Positions 46,414 to 55,858 of a stretch of 64,000 nucleotides of DNA are shown in pieces. The DNA comes from an uncultured Granulosicoccaceae bacterium (GTDB taxonomy: Bacteria > Pseudomonadota > Gammaproteobacteria > Granulosicoccales > Granulosicoccaceae). Positions within the stretch are counted from its first letter, which is position 1, and each line of letters starts with the position of its first letter. A program made the translations under genes and the position numbers. The notes beneath the pieces are model-generated. The model had not been told where the DNA came from. It did not search any database and saw nothing but the letters and a program-made list of their open reading frames with translations. The stretch covers positions 1-64,000 of the forward strand of contig CALIHW010000048.1 in assembly GCA_938020525.1 (NCBI GenBank). The letters are read 5' to 3'.

Positions 46414-47856
46414 ATGTCAAAGCTAAAGCGGAAAATCAAAGAAGGCGTCAGAAAAGATAGTGGCTCCCTGTTGGAGTCTCTCCTGACTGAATCTGCGAAC
46501 GAAGACTTGATAAAAGATTCTGTGGAAAGTATCGGTACGCTCATCCAGATAGAGAAGGGGCTCCAGGAAGACAGAAAGAAGTTGTCTCGCCAGATTGGTG
46601 TTCTACGTAAGCGTGGTGAGGACACGGCAGATTTGATTGCCGGTGTGTCTGAAATTAGTGAAAAGATCAAACAGCTCGATACGGATATTGATCATCAGGT
46701 CGCACAAATCGAAAACTGCCTGAACCAAGGCAAGTCGGCTGCGGGGGATCCGCCAAACGCAACACAATTAGATGTACCCGCCCATCTGGCTGTGGTTGAG
46801 CATGCACTGGATTGTGATGCCAATCAGCTGCAGCTTGGCTGTGAGCCTGGTTTGGATGAGTCGGAATGGCAGGCATTTGTAGATTCACAGACGCACGCGA
46901 CGGTTTATCATGACGCCAGATGGCACAAATTGATTAAAGACAATTTTGGCCACAACCCGCAATATATTACTTGCCGTAAGCCTGACGGCTCGTTGTGTGG
47001 TGTATTTCCCACTGTGCATTTAAATAGCCGATTATTCGGTTCTTTTCTGCTTTCAATGCCGTACTTTAATTACGGTGGGCCGCTCACATCGCACCCTGAA
47101 GCTGCACAAAAAATGATGCAGTACGCTGCGGAAATCGGTACCTCGCTTGAGTGCACGCACCTGGAATCGAGAGACACGCTGCAGCGTGACCCGTGGCTTT
47201 GCAAGCAGCACAAAATTACTATGATATTGCCGCTGCCTGAAACAGATGAGCAGCTTGACCAACAGCTCGGAACCAAAGTCAGGGCACAGGTTAAACGTGC
47301 AGCGCGGGAAGATCTTGAATTTGTTGCTGGTGGTGCAGAACTATTGCCCGAGTTCTATCGTGTGTTTGCACACAATATGCGAGACCTCGGCACACCCGTT
47401 TATAGTCGTAAATTTTTTGCAAGCATTCTTGAATGTTTTCCGGGTCAGGCGAGTCTTACTATTGTCAGGCATGAAGGTGAACCAGTAGCCGCGGGATTCC
47501 TGCTCGGCTATAACGATAAGCTTGAAATTCCATGGGCATCGAGCTTGCGCCGAGCTAATCCTCTGGGTGCGAACATGTTTATGTACCGGCAGATACTTCG
47601 ATCCGCCATAGAACGAAAATATCAATATTTTGATTTTGGTAGATCCAGCAAGGGTGCCAGTACTCATAAGTTTAAAAAGCAATGGGGCGCATTGGAGCAC
47701 CCGTTATATTGGCACTATTGGCTGCGGGACTCAGGTGAGCTGCCGGAACTAAATCCGAACAACCCCAAGTACAAGCTGGTTATTTCTGCTTGGCAGAAGC
47801 TTCCGGTAGCAGTCGCGAATATTATAGGACCAACACTGGTCAGAAACCTGCCGTAA
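46414..47856 (+). CDS. FemAB-like protein of the XrtA system with N-terminal coiled arm
   Basis: A 480-residue protein in two parts. Residues about 140-470 form the GNAT-fold FemAB domain found in exosortase-A loci (FGSFLLSMPYFNYGGPL, KVRAQVKRAAREDLEF, FDFGRSSKGASTHKFKKQWGA). FemA/FemX proteins transfer amino acids from aminoacyl-tRNA to cell-wall precursors. Residues about 40-105 form an antiparallel coiled coil of which EDRKKLSRQIGVLRKRGED resembles the tRNA-binding arm of seryl-tRNA synthetase. That arm is additional to the usual XrtA-locus protein of about 330-350 residues. Use of a charged tRNA as donor is a reasonable inference. Confidence 0.85.
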   Translation: MSKLKRKIKEGVRKDSGSLLESLLTESANEDLIKDSVESIGTLIQIEKGLQEDRKKLSRQIGVLRKRGEDTADLIAGVSEISEKIKQLDTDIDHQVAQIENCLNQGKSAAGDPPNATQLDVPAHLAVVEHALDCDANQLQLGCEPGLDESEWQAFVDSQTHATVYHDARWHKLIKDNFGHNPQYITCRKPDGSLCGVFPTVHLNSRLFGSFLLSMPYFNYGGPLTSHPEAAQKMMQYAAEIGTSLECTHLESRDTLQRDPWLCKQHKITMILPLPETDEQLDQQLGTKVRAQVKRAAREDLEFVAGGAELLPEFYRVFAHNMRDLGTPVYSRKFFASILECFPGQASLTIVRHEGEPVAAGFLLGYNDKLEIPWASSLRRANPLGANMFMYRQILRSAIERKYQYFDFGRSSKGASTHKFKKQWGALEHPLYWHYWLRDSGELPELNPNNPKYKLVISAWQKLPVAVANIIGPTLVRNLP

Positions 47857-47885
47857 ACTTCTGTTGGATATACCTGGCTATTATT

Positions 47886-47925
47886 AGGCAGCCCGAAGTG
47901 ATGCTGCCTGTGGTTTGTGTCTTGT
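47886..47925. terminator. Terminator-like hairpin between convergent genes
   Basis: AGGCAGC at 47886-47892 pairs with GCTGCCT at 47903-47909, followed by a T/G-rich stretch on the plus strand. It lies 30 bases after the FemAB-like stop. Confidence 0.5.
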
Positions 47926-47949
47926 TGTAATGCAGCCAGTTGTTTGCAG

Positions 47950-49110
47950 CTATGCAGCAATAGGAACGCGATTCAGGAGTTGCTGATATAGCTCGGTATA
48001 TTCAACGGCCATACGTCTGGCTGAGAACTTGTCGTTTATGTGCGCGGCCGCGGCTGCAGAAATTTCATTTGCAAGTTTTTCATCCCACAATAGCTTTTTG
48101 CAGCAATCGTAAAGCTCATTTTTGTTATTGAGAGTTGCTAATAAGCCTGTCTTGTTGTGCTCCAGTAGTTGATTCACGCCAGCTATATCGTAGGCTGCTA
48201 CGGGGACACCCATAGCCATTGATTCCATAAGACATCGAGGAATTCCCTCCAGAGTCGAACACATGACAAATAAGTCGAATGTTTTGAGGTATGAGAGCGG
48301 ATCAGTCTGAAATCCAAGAAAAGATATTTTGTCTCTGGAGCTTAGCGTATCAGCATATTCTTCAAACTTTGCTCGACTGATGCCATCGCCCAGGAGAACC
48401 AGCTCCAGGCCGCTGTTTTCAGAGGCCAGCTTGTCAAACACATCTAACAGGTGGCTGACATTTTTGCGGTCTATCATCTGGCCGATGAATCCGATAGTTT
48501 TCTTTTCTGGTAGATTTAGTGGCTCATTATCAGCACGGACTACAGGGTTCTCTGCAGGTTTGCGATACGCGATATCCTTTAAATCAACACCATTTCTGAT
48601 ATAGACGATTTTTTCATCGGGCACATTGTATTTCTGTACGTCGGCGTACAGCTCGCGAGAAAGCGGCACTGTGTAATCAAAGTATTTGAAAGTTCTGCAA
48701 CCGGCGGCGATAAACATCTCAAGCTTGCGGTCGTTGGTTTTTTCAAAGCCGTGTGGTGTGGTTATGCATTTAATACCAGCGACTTTGGCTGCAATTATGC
48801 CGAGTATGTCTGACTTGTATCCATGTGAATGCAATATATCAATCTGCTGATCTTTTATCAGTTTAACCAGAGTTTTGATAGCGCGCGGATCAAATCGCCC
48901 ACTCATTTTAACCTCATGACTGGTCATTCCAAGGGCGTTGAAATCACGCACGAGTTGTAAGTCCTGGTTTTCGCGCTCTTTGGTGACCACTAGCTCTGAA
49001 GTTACCAGAGTCGGGTCGCTGTTGTTGGCCAGCGCAAGAATCCATTTTTCCGCACCATAGAATCCAGTCGAACAAATGAAATGTAATACTTTTATCGGAG
49101 TATAGGTCAT
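47950..49110 (-). CDS. Glycosyltransferase, family 4-like
   Basis: A GT-B fold glycosyltransferase of 386 residues. The N-terminal STGFYGAEKWILALANN is the acceptor-side loop, and the C-terminal half carries TIGFIGQMIDRKNVSHLLDVF, LGFQTDPLSYLKTFDLFVM and the nucleotide-sugar motif ECSTLEGIPRCLMESMAMG-like CSTLEGIPRCLMES. It would add one sugar of the polysaccharide repeat at the cytoplasmic face. Sugar and linkage are unknown. The PcRGLX-like gene ends 25 bases upstream on the same strand. Confidence 0.9.
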   Translation of the reverse strand: MTYTPIKVLHFICSTGFYGAEKWILALANNSDPTLVTSELVVTKERENQDLQLVRDFNALGMTSHEVKMSGRFDPRAIKTLVKLIKDQQIDILHSHGYKSDILGIIAAKVAGIKCITTPHGFEKTNDRKLEMFIAAGCRTFKYFDYTVPLSRELYADVQKYNVPDEKIVYIRNGVDLKDIAYRKPAENPVVRADNEPLNLPEKKTIGFIGQMIDRKNVSHLLDVFDKLASENSGLELVLLGDGISRAKFEEYADTLSSRDKISFLGFQTDPLSYLKTFDLFVMCSTLEGIPRCLMESMAMGVPVAAYDIAGVNQLLEHNKTGLLATLNNKNELYDCCKKLLWDEKLANEISAAAAAHINDKFSARRMAVEYTELYQQLLNRVPIAA

Positions 49111-49135
49111 CGGGATTCAAGTAGTTTGGGATGGA

Positions 49136-51721
49136 CTAGCTGGCACGATTTCGTATCCAGCGCAGCTCATTCGAGATTCGGAATTTAGCCAGGCTTGACA
49201 TCAGCGTACCGGCGATGTGTTTGAAGTGTGAGCCGGGAGTGTAAAAACAGTCGTCCTGGTCAGCCACGACCACATCGCGAAGACCCGGGTACGGCAAGCT
49301 ATCTGTATCTATCATGGCGGATGGTCCATGATTTTGTAGTAGCAGTATTTGTATTCTTGCGAAGTGCAATGTATCGGATTGAGATAACTCCTCGACCAGA
49401 TAGTTCCTGAAGTATCGAGCACGTTCCAGAAATATAGTACGATCTTTCAGAGCATACTTATAAGCCGCGAATAACACGCCCACCTTGCGGGTTTCCTGAG
49501 CTATCCAGGTTGCATTGGGGTAGTCAAGATTTTCTGAGTCATGAAGATACGGTTGTTCATTTTCAACCATCCATTTGGCATAATGAAGCAAAATCGCGCG
49601 TGCATAGTAAAATTTGTTGTCGTGCTGGTCGAGTGACCTTTTCAGGTCAAGATAGCGCACGACTTCCTGCAGAAATACAATATAGAACCAAGTGTACTCG
49701 ACGTTCTTAAAGTCTCGTGCGTCAATATTATCATGTGGCCCTGCTGTCCTTTCGATTATTGTTTCTACTTTGTGTAACCAATCAGAATCTGCAGTGAGGT
49801 CATAGCAATCCATGAGAGTGCGAATATAGTTGCCAGTTTCTCGGTCCATGCGATACCGGTACTTAAAAGTTTTTGTACCTTTGCAGGTTTTAATAAAGTT
49901 TGCGGTATCTTCTTGTAGTGTTTTTCTGACGGTCTCAATCAGAGTTCCACTGCCTTCCTGGTAATGTCTAATCCAGTTCCCCAGATTAATGACCGTCTTT
50001 TTTGCTTCTTCATCGCCGGTCATAAAATAGTAGTACATGAGGCCGGTGCTGTAACAGTGACCGGAGCTTGGTCCGCCTCCTTTTTGTGGCTGCCCATTGT
50101 GGTCGATCTGATTAATAGAGTAAGTGCGATGGGAAGCGGTTTGGGCCTCCACATAGTGATCTGTATGCCAGAAATAACCGTTGTTGTATTCAGCTCGGTC
50201 TTCCTCAGTACGATAGATATCTATGTCCATGACGTGTTTAGCGAGATCAGTTGTGAGAGGTTGCCAGAAGTGGTCACCAGTTAATGCATATTGCCGAATA
50301 AATCCATAAACCGCGTCGTACTGGTTGTTGTAGTGGGATACATAGGGCCTTTTCAATTCTGTGTGATACGCTGCCTCGTGATCCGCGTAGATATCACCAA
50401 AGTTACGCCAGCTGTATTCGTCCAGATGCTCTCGTTTGGCGTAGAATCCCGTTTCATGGCTCTTAGATGGATCTAACAACGATTCGTATTTCTGACAGCT
50501 ATATTGGTCATCAAAATATCGAAAAACATCTGCCTCCCGGTATGCTGTTGCTGCAACGCATGCGAATGGCTTGTTTGTGTTCTTATTTTTTTTGGATTCA
50601 CTCAGTGAAGGCTCGAATGTAAAATCCATTTCGTGACGTTTTCGTTCGCCCCCCTGCAGTTCGTAGAGATCGCCGTGGTGAAAAGGGAACAGGCGCAGTG
50701 AGATTTTATTGCTATCAACGTCGATACTTTTTGGAAAATTCTGCCAGAAATTTGATGTCTTAATCGAGTATGCGGATCCACTGCACTCGATAGCTACTGA
50801 CGGGTCGGCTCGTTTGCCAGCATGAACGCTTTTATCACCGTTGTTCAACTGATAGCCACAGAACTGATTGCATACATTGCCGGCTGCGTTTACATGAACT
50901 GCGTTATTCCAGTGTTCTCCACCGCTTGAGGCCTGAAACAAACTGGTTGGCTGTTTGACGTCAATCCAGTCGGATCCTGGCTCTGCGAGTAGCTGAATAA
51001 ACGATTGCTCCGGATTTTGTATGGCGAACGAAAAATCTTTAAATTTTATCGATCCGGGGTCTCCCAGATCCCAGATACCGCCTGGGTGCAATGCGCGGTG
51101 CGGGTTATGTAATTCACATATAAGAGATATCTGTGCATTTGGCATTACCTCAAAAATGAATTTTGCGTGCAGCGTCTGTGTATCGTTGATGTTGTAAACA
51201 CCGCTAATTTGTATTTTGCAGGTCAGGCCATCGTTTTCCTGAAGTGACACGTCTGCTACCTGCAAGTCACATAGGCTATCGTCTTCAAGTACAAGTAGCG
51301 GCATGCAACTATCTTCCTGCCATACACCCGTACCGGCATAATTTACTGAGGGGAAAACACCGCTTTTACGGAATTCAAAAATTGCATCGCCACTACTAAC
51401 TGTAATCCCGTCACTATCCTCCGTCGCCTCCACTAACGAGGATTGCCCGATGGGGGCGCTAGTGTGGACTTTAAGATCGAGTTCTGGTGTTTTTACAGAT
51501 AGCGTTGCGATTTTTGCCAGACACCACTTGACGCTGCCGTCTGACCAGAGTGCTGTTTGAGTAATTCGACTTTGAATTAGTACTTCGGCGAATTTAATTT
51601 GGTCAACATCGATAGTTAGTGTGTCACAATCCTGCACTGAGCCTTTAGGCAAAGGTATCCCTACCCGAACAAAATTCGCTCCCGGCTGCAGGTTAGTCAG
51701 GGATAAGGTTATGGGGTTCAT
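49136..51721 (-). CDS. PcRGLX/YetA-like putative glycan-acting protein
   Basis: An 861-residue protein from the ATG at 51721 (a GTG 42 bases upstream is the track's start). The opening NFVRVGIPLPKGSVQD, the early ALWSDGSVKW and the later alpha-helical barrel region with YSTGLMYYYFMTGDEEAKK resemble the exo-rhamnogalacturonan lyase PcRGLX and B. subtilis YetA group: a RIFT-type beta-barrel, then an (alpha/alpha) toroid, then a beta domain. No signal peptide is seen with either start, which is unusual. In a polysaccharide locus it may cleave or epimerise the polymer or an intermediate. Family assignment is from memory and moderate. Confidence 0.6.
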   Translation of the reverse strand: MNPITLSLTNLQPGANFVRVGIPLPKGSVQDCDTLTIDVDQIKFAEVLIQSRITQTALWSDGSVKWCLAKIATLSVKTPELDLKVHTSAPIGQSSLVEATEDSDGITVSSGDAIFEFRKSGVFPSVNYAGTGVWQEDSCMPLLVLEDDSLCDLQVADVSLQENDGLTCKIQISGVYNINDTQTLHAKFIFEVMPNAQISLICELHNPHRALHPGGIWDLGDPGSIKFKDFSFAIQNPEQSFIQLLAEPGSDWIDVKQPTSLFQASSGGEHWNNAVHVNAAGNVCNQFCGYQLNNGDKSVHAGKRADPSVAIECSGSAYSIKTSNFWQNFPKSIDVDSNKISLRLFPFHHGDLYELQGGERKRHEMDFTFEPSLSESKKNKNTNKPFACVAATAYREADVFRYFDDQYSCQKYESLLDPSKSHETGFYAKREHLDEYSWRNFGDIYADHEAAYHTELKRPYVSHYNNQYDAVYGFIRQYALTGDHFWQPLTTDLAKHVMDIDIYRTEEDRAEYNNGYFWHTDHYVEAQTASHRTYSINQIDHNGQPQKGGGPSSGHCYSTGLMYYYFMTGDEEAKKTVINLGNWIRHYQEGSGTLIETVRKTLQEDTANFIKTCKGTKTFKYRYRMDRETGNYIRTLMDCYDLTADSDWLHKVETIIERTAGPHDNIDARDFKNVEYTWFYIVFLQEVVRYLDLKRSLDQHDNKFYYARAILLHYAKWMVENEQPYLHDSENLDYPNATWIAQETRKVGVLFAAYKYALKDRTIFLERARYFRNYLVEELSQSDTLHFARIQILLLQNHGPSAMIDTDSLPYPGLRDVVVADQDDCFYTPGSHFKHIAGTLMSSLAKFRISNELRWIRNRAS

Positions 51722-52052
51722 GGTGGCTGCTTCAACGGCTGTCTGGCGATCGGTGTTATACACGGTAATTGTCGCTAGGTTCTGCGAATAACATTTTTAT
51801 TTGGCAAATATTTGTGAATTAAAACTTATAATCGTACAGCTGAATCGACGAATGAGGCCTGCTCCGAATGTATCCAATTCCGAAATATACTCATCCAGAT
51901 CGAAACTGTTTCGTAAATTGAAGATCATAAAGGCCGTGCGTTTGTATACAAGGTCATGGCGCTGTCGTTGACAAACGACTAACAAATATCTGCAGGCAGA
52001 TTTCCCAGGCCTAAATAGGAAAGACACCCAATTATGGAAGATACTAAAGAGA
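51722..52052. promoter_or_regulatory. Divergent region, PcRGLX-like / VanZ
   Basis: About 330 bases between head-to-head genes with no supported gene. A TTGACA at 51967-51972 lacks a good -10 partner. An ATG at 52034 opens only a 13-codon frame overlapping the VanZ start. No sigma-54 box (TGGCAC-N5-TTGC) was found. Confidence 0.35.
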
Positions 52053-53036
52053 TTGAACCAGACCGCCACTAATCCAGTCCGTGCGATCGCTATTTTAGCA
52101 GCTCTAGTTATCGGCAGCTTTTTGCTACTCGTGAGCTTTACGTTTCCAGAGGGCAACCGCACCTTCTCAGCGATTCAGAATTTTGGACACTTTTTGTTGT
52201 TTGCCCTGCTTGCATGGGCGGCTTTATCGATTGTGCTAGGTTTTTTTCGGCGACAAGCTGTTGCGGTGGCTGTGACCGGTATTGTGCTGATGCTGCTTGG
52301 ATTAGGTGTCGAGCTTTTTCAAACCGGATTGGCAAATAGAAGTGCGTCGATGTCGGATTTTGCGCTGGACGTGCTCGGGATCCTTGTTGGCTGTCTGTTT
52401 TTTTTCTTGGTTAAATTTTTCAGGCAAGGCAGGAAGTATCAAATGTTTACCGTTGGCTTTTTTCTATTATTCCTGACTACTATAGCATTGAGGCCGCTTA
52501 TTCCTTTGATCGGGTATGACCTTATGCGAGCTGATCTCCCGGTTGTTCGCAGCTTCAACCATCCGTTTGCGGAACAAAAAATCGAATCAGTAGGCGGAGC
52601 GATTTTTAAGAAACTGCCAAGCCGGGTGCTAGCCGGGTCAAACGCAGAATGTTGTACCCTGCATGTATCTTTTTCTACTGCTCGATACAGTGGCGTTGTT
52701 TTCGAAGAAGATGCCAGTTTACGCGCTGGTAGCTGGAGTGATTTTGAGAGCCTGAACATAAAAGTTTTCAGTTCTCTGCGAAATACTCGACAAATTGCAT
52801 TGCGAATTAACGACCGACTGCATAATAATCTCTACGAGGATAGATATAATAGCGTCCTCTCGATTTCGCCGGGTTTGAACGAGATAACTGTTCCATTACA
52901 GCAGATAGCTTCAATGGGCAGAGTGGGAAACTCAGGTCGAACAATGGATGTGAATGACGTTACTCGTATTCAGTTATTCACCAGCGAGGTTGAGAACCAG
53001 TTCACGCTGCAAGTTTTGAGCATTGAGCTCGAGTAA
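52053..53036 (+). CDS. VanZ-family membrane protein with C-terminal beta domain
   Basis: A 327-residue protein. The first 155 residues hold five hydrophobic segments with the VanZ motif SDFALDVLGILVG; the remaining 170 residues are likely periplasmic and beta-rich (GSWSDFESLNIKVFSS, QIALRINDRLHN, SISPGLNEITVPLQQI, DVTRIQLFTSEVENQF), a jelly-roll pattern like family 11-type carbohydrate-binding modules. Translation begins at TTG after AAAGAGA. It sits in the polysaccharide locus 61 bases before the polymerase gene. A role in holding or anchoring the glycan is inference. Confidence 0.75.
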   Translation: MNQTATNPVRAIAILAALVIGSFLLLVSFTFPEGNRTFSAIQNFGHFLLFALLAWAALSIVLGFFRRQAVAVAVTGIVLMLLGLGVELFQTGLANRSASMSDFALDVLGILVGCLFFFLVKFFRQGRKYQMFTVGFFLLFLTTIALRPLIPLIGYDLMRADLPVVRSFNHPFAEQKIESVGGAIFKKLPSRVLAGSNAECCTLHVSFSTARYSGVVFEEDASLRAGSWSDFESLNIKVFSSLRNTRQIALRINDRLHNNLYEDRYNSVLSISPGLNEITVPLQQIASMGRVGNSGRTMDVNDVTRIQLFTSEVENQFTLQVLSIELE

Positions 53037-53097
53037 TGACGATAGGTGCAAGTTCGCCTTTTCTTTTAGCCAGTTTTAGCAATACCGTGGTGAGACT

Positions 53098-54711
53098 ATG
53101 TCAATAGCTGTTCTAGTGTATATGTTGCTGAGTTGCATCACTGCGGTGGTGATCCCCTGGGTGGGCATCATATTTTACTACCTGTTGGCGGTCGGTCAAC
53201 CGGAAGACATGTGGCCACATCATTTTGGTGAAGACAATCGTCTGTCACTCTTTATATCGCTGTCTGTCATCTTAGGTCTCGGGCTTGCCACAGCAACGCG
53301 GCAGGTAGACTGGAGACGATTGTTTGTTTTGCCTAATATTTTATTGATGCTCGTGCTGGTTGCATTCAACCTTTCAATTGCCGTTAGTCCGTTCGCGGAA
53401 TTTGTGGATATTAAGTTAAACAAGTTATCGTCCGCCGAGATGCTCGATATCTTTAATAAGATCATGATCATCTACTTTGCGGCTGTCTTATTGATTGACA
53501 CAAGATTCAAATTAATCTGTTTGTTGAGTGCCGTAGGTGGTGTTTTCCTCTACTACACATTGTGGGCAAACAAGATTTACGTTACCGGCGAATTCTGGCG
53601 TTTTGGAGACAACGGGCGCCTCAATGGTCCCTGGGGCTTGTACTACGATGAGAATTACCTGGCGATGCTATTCGTTCTGTGCACGCCGATTTTTTACTAC
53701 TTTTCTGTCGGAACTAACTACCGAATTATTCGATACGGTCTGTGGGTCTGTATCCCGCTTAGTTGGCACGCGTTGTTTTTGACAGGCTCACGCGGAGCAC
53801 TGCTGGCGCTGGGCGTCACGTGTACCTACATCTTTTTTCGCAGCTACAGTAAAAAAGCTTCATTGATACTTCTTGTTGGACTGTCTGTCGCTATCATTGA
53901 TCAAAGCGGAAACATGATTGGTCGAATTACTGACACGGTAAGTACGGAAGAATTGGAAAGAGACCGTGCTTTTATTGAAAACACGGAAGATTCCCCCGAG
54001 ATTAACAACAAGCCTGTTGATCCACGCTTGATTTCCTGGCAGGTTGGTCTGAACATCATGAAGGACTTTCCTCTTTTGGGGGTAGGCTCTGCTAACTTTA
54101 TGCGTGCGTGGCCTGAATATGAAGAGAGCGAGCCACATGTGGCTCACAATACGCTAATACAATTTGGTACTTCCTGTGGTGTCGGGGCTGCTTTGGTATA
54201 TCTCTACTTCTTGTTTCTAAGATTAAGAAATGTCGTATCGAAGCCGGATCCTGAGAAGAAGTTCGCACATGGATATCAGCGAGACTATCTTGATGATCTA
54301 CTGAACTCTCTTTTCATCGCTTTTTATACAGTGGCGTTGTTTCTTGATTTGATGATCATTGAATTGACGTATTTGATCTTCATTGCCGGTGCGTGCAAAT
54401 ATTGTCTCGACAAGCGGAAAAAGACTACTTTCAGATCATTGATTGATTCGATTTATCGCTGGCGACAGGAAGCAACAAAAGAAGCGCCGGTCCGGGAGAG
54501 TGCATATGCGTCCACGATTGCAGTGCCAGAGATGATGTCGCCAAAGATGATGCAAGAGATGCCGCAAAATCCAAGCGCTATCTACGAAATGGAATCGGAG
54601 CAACAGCAAAATTTAGAGCCTGGGCAACAGCAACAGACAGATGAGCCACGTAGCAGTCAGTACTCTACACCTACAAATCGGTACGCATCAACCAGTCTGT
54701 ATGCCAACTAG
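53098..54711 (+). CDS. O-antigen ligase/polymerase-like protein, XrtA-associated
   Basis: An inner-membrane protein of 537 residues with about eleven hydrophobic segments. NGPWGLYYDENYLAMLFVL and LTGSRGALLALGV match the O-glycosylation ligase type found in exosortase-A loci, with the large periplasmic loop containing DPRLISWQVGLNIMKDFPLLGVGSANF and HNTLIQFGTSCG. It would polymerise or transfer the glycan. The last 80 residues form an unusual hydrophilic, Gln-rich tail (EQQQNLEPGQQQQTD). Convergent with a glycosyltransferase gene 5 bases away. Confidence 0.85.
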   Translation: MSIAVLVYMLLSCITAVVIPWVGIIFYYLLAVGQPEDMWPHHFGEDNRLSLFISLSVILGLGLATATRQVDWRRLFVLPNILLMLVLVAFNLSIAVSPFAEFVDIKLNKLSSAEMLDIFNKIMIIYFAAVLLIDTRFKLICLLSAVGGVFLYYTLWANKIYVTGEFWRFGDNGRLNGPWGLYYDENYLAMLFVLCTPIFYYFSVGTNYRIIRYGLWVCIPLSWHALFLTGSRGALLALGVTCTYIFFRSYSKKASLILLVGLSVAIIDQSGNMIGRITDTVSTEELERDRAFIENTEDSPEINNKPVDPRLISWQVGLNIMKDFPLLGVGSANFMRAWPEYEESEPHVAHNTLIQFGTSCGVGAALVYLYFLFLRLRNVVSKPDPEKKFAHGYQRDYLDDLLNSLFIAFYTVALFLDLMIIELTYLIFIAGACKYCLDKRKKTTFRSLIDSIYRWRQEATKEAPVRESAYASTIAVPEMMSPKMMQEMPQNPSAIYEMESEQQQNLEPGQQQQTDEPRSSQYSTPTNRYASTSLYAN

Positions 54712-54716
54712 TCGCC

Positions 54717-55841
54717 TCAGGCTTTGCTCGTAATTTTTAAGTAAACCTCTTGATAGCTCTGAATCATATGATTCAGAGCGAATTTTTCTTCAAAAGTCTT
54801 TTTGGCTTCTTCTCCCAGCCTGTGTCGGCTGCCTTTATTGTTAACCAGGCGCAGCAACGCTTCAGAGAGTTGCGGCGTATTGTCCGACTCAACGACGATG
54901 CCATTGATGTCGTTCTGAATAAGCTCTATGTTGCCGCCGACAGCGGTGACTACGCAGCATGTAGCAAAAGACATTGCTTCAAGCAGTGTCATTGAAGTGC
55001 CTTCACTAAATGATGAGAGAATATAAACGTCGATCATCGACATGAATTTTCTCGTATCCGTTTGAAATCCGGTAAATACAACTGCCTGGTTGAGATTTAG
55101 CTCATCGACCAGTTGTTCGATATCAGGTTTTTGATCGCCATCTCCGACGAGAAGAAGTCTGGCGTTTGGATGTTGGTTGTATACGGTAGCGAAGGCTTTG
55201 ACCATCATTGGTAGATTCTTGATGGTATCGAAGCGGGTGATTGTCCCGAAGACGAGATGTTGATCAATTAGGTTGAATTCATTGCTTTGACTTACTTTTG
55301 TTGCCTTGATGTTTTGCGTTGTGGCCTCGATGCCGTTGTATATCACCTGGATTGATCTGCGCTTGAACCATTCATATTCTGCGAGCGCATCTTTTGTTGC
55401 TGCAGAGATGGCAACTATTGAGCTAGTCGTCAAACCTAATAACGGATTTACTAATCTTCTTTTCCAGCTATAACGATCTGGATGAAAACGACCATGCTCT
55501 GTAAACACAACCTTTGCTCGGGTAAATAGCGCTGCCAAAACACCATAAACGTAAGGCGTGTATTGATGGCAGTGAACAACATCGATACTTTCTGATTTGA
55601 TCAGTTCTCTGACTGATTTGATCAGACTGGTATCAAAGCCGGGCTCTCGATCGAGAACATGAAAACGTGTGCCCGATTGCTGTAGTTGCTGGCCGATAGG
55701 GCCAATTTCTCCCTCCAGGCAGACTATCGTATTATCAAATAGGTCAACATCCGCATTTTTCACCAATTGATAGATGACCTGTTCGGTGCCTCCGATACCC
55801 ATATGGTATGTCAGATGCAGAATTTTTACCGGGTCTGTCAT
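54717..55841 (-). CDS. Glycosyltransferase, family 4
   Basis: A GT-B glycosyltransferase of 374 residues from the ATG at 55841 (MTDPVKILHL). The N-terminal GIGGTEQVIYQLV and the C-terminal VFGTITRFDTIKNLPMMVKAF and LSSFSEGTSMTLLEAMSF with Glu motif are family 4 features. It follows the amidotransferase gene by 17 bases and is probably co-transcribed with it. The track's extra 18 residues overlap that gene and are unlikely. Donor sugar unknown. Confidence 0.9.
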   Translation of the reverse strand: MTDPVKILHLTYHMGIGGTEQVIYQLVKNADVDLFDNTIVCLEGEIGPIGQQLQQSGTRFHVLDREPGFDTSLIKSVRELIKSESIDVVHCHQYTPYVYGVLAALFTRAKVVFTEHGRFHPDRYSWKRRLVNPLLGLTTSSIVAISAATKDALAEYEWFKRRSIQVIYNGIEATTQNIKATKVSQSNEFNLIDQHLVFGTITRFDTIKNLPMMVKAFATVYNQHPNARLLLVGDGDQKPDIEQLVDELNLNQAVVFTGFQTDTRKFMSMIDVYILSSFSEGTSMTLLEAMSFATCCVVTAVGGNIELIQNDINGIVVESDNTPQLSEALLRLVNNKGSRHRLGEEAKKTFEEKFALNHMIQSYQEVYLKITSKA

Positions 55842-55858
55842 TGCGATATCCGGTAGCC

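Noticed and set aside
52034-52075. ATG at 52034 as start of the VanZ protein
   Set aside because: It is in a different frame and stops after 13 codons; the VanZ frame opens at the TTG at 52053.
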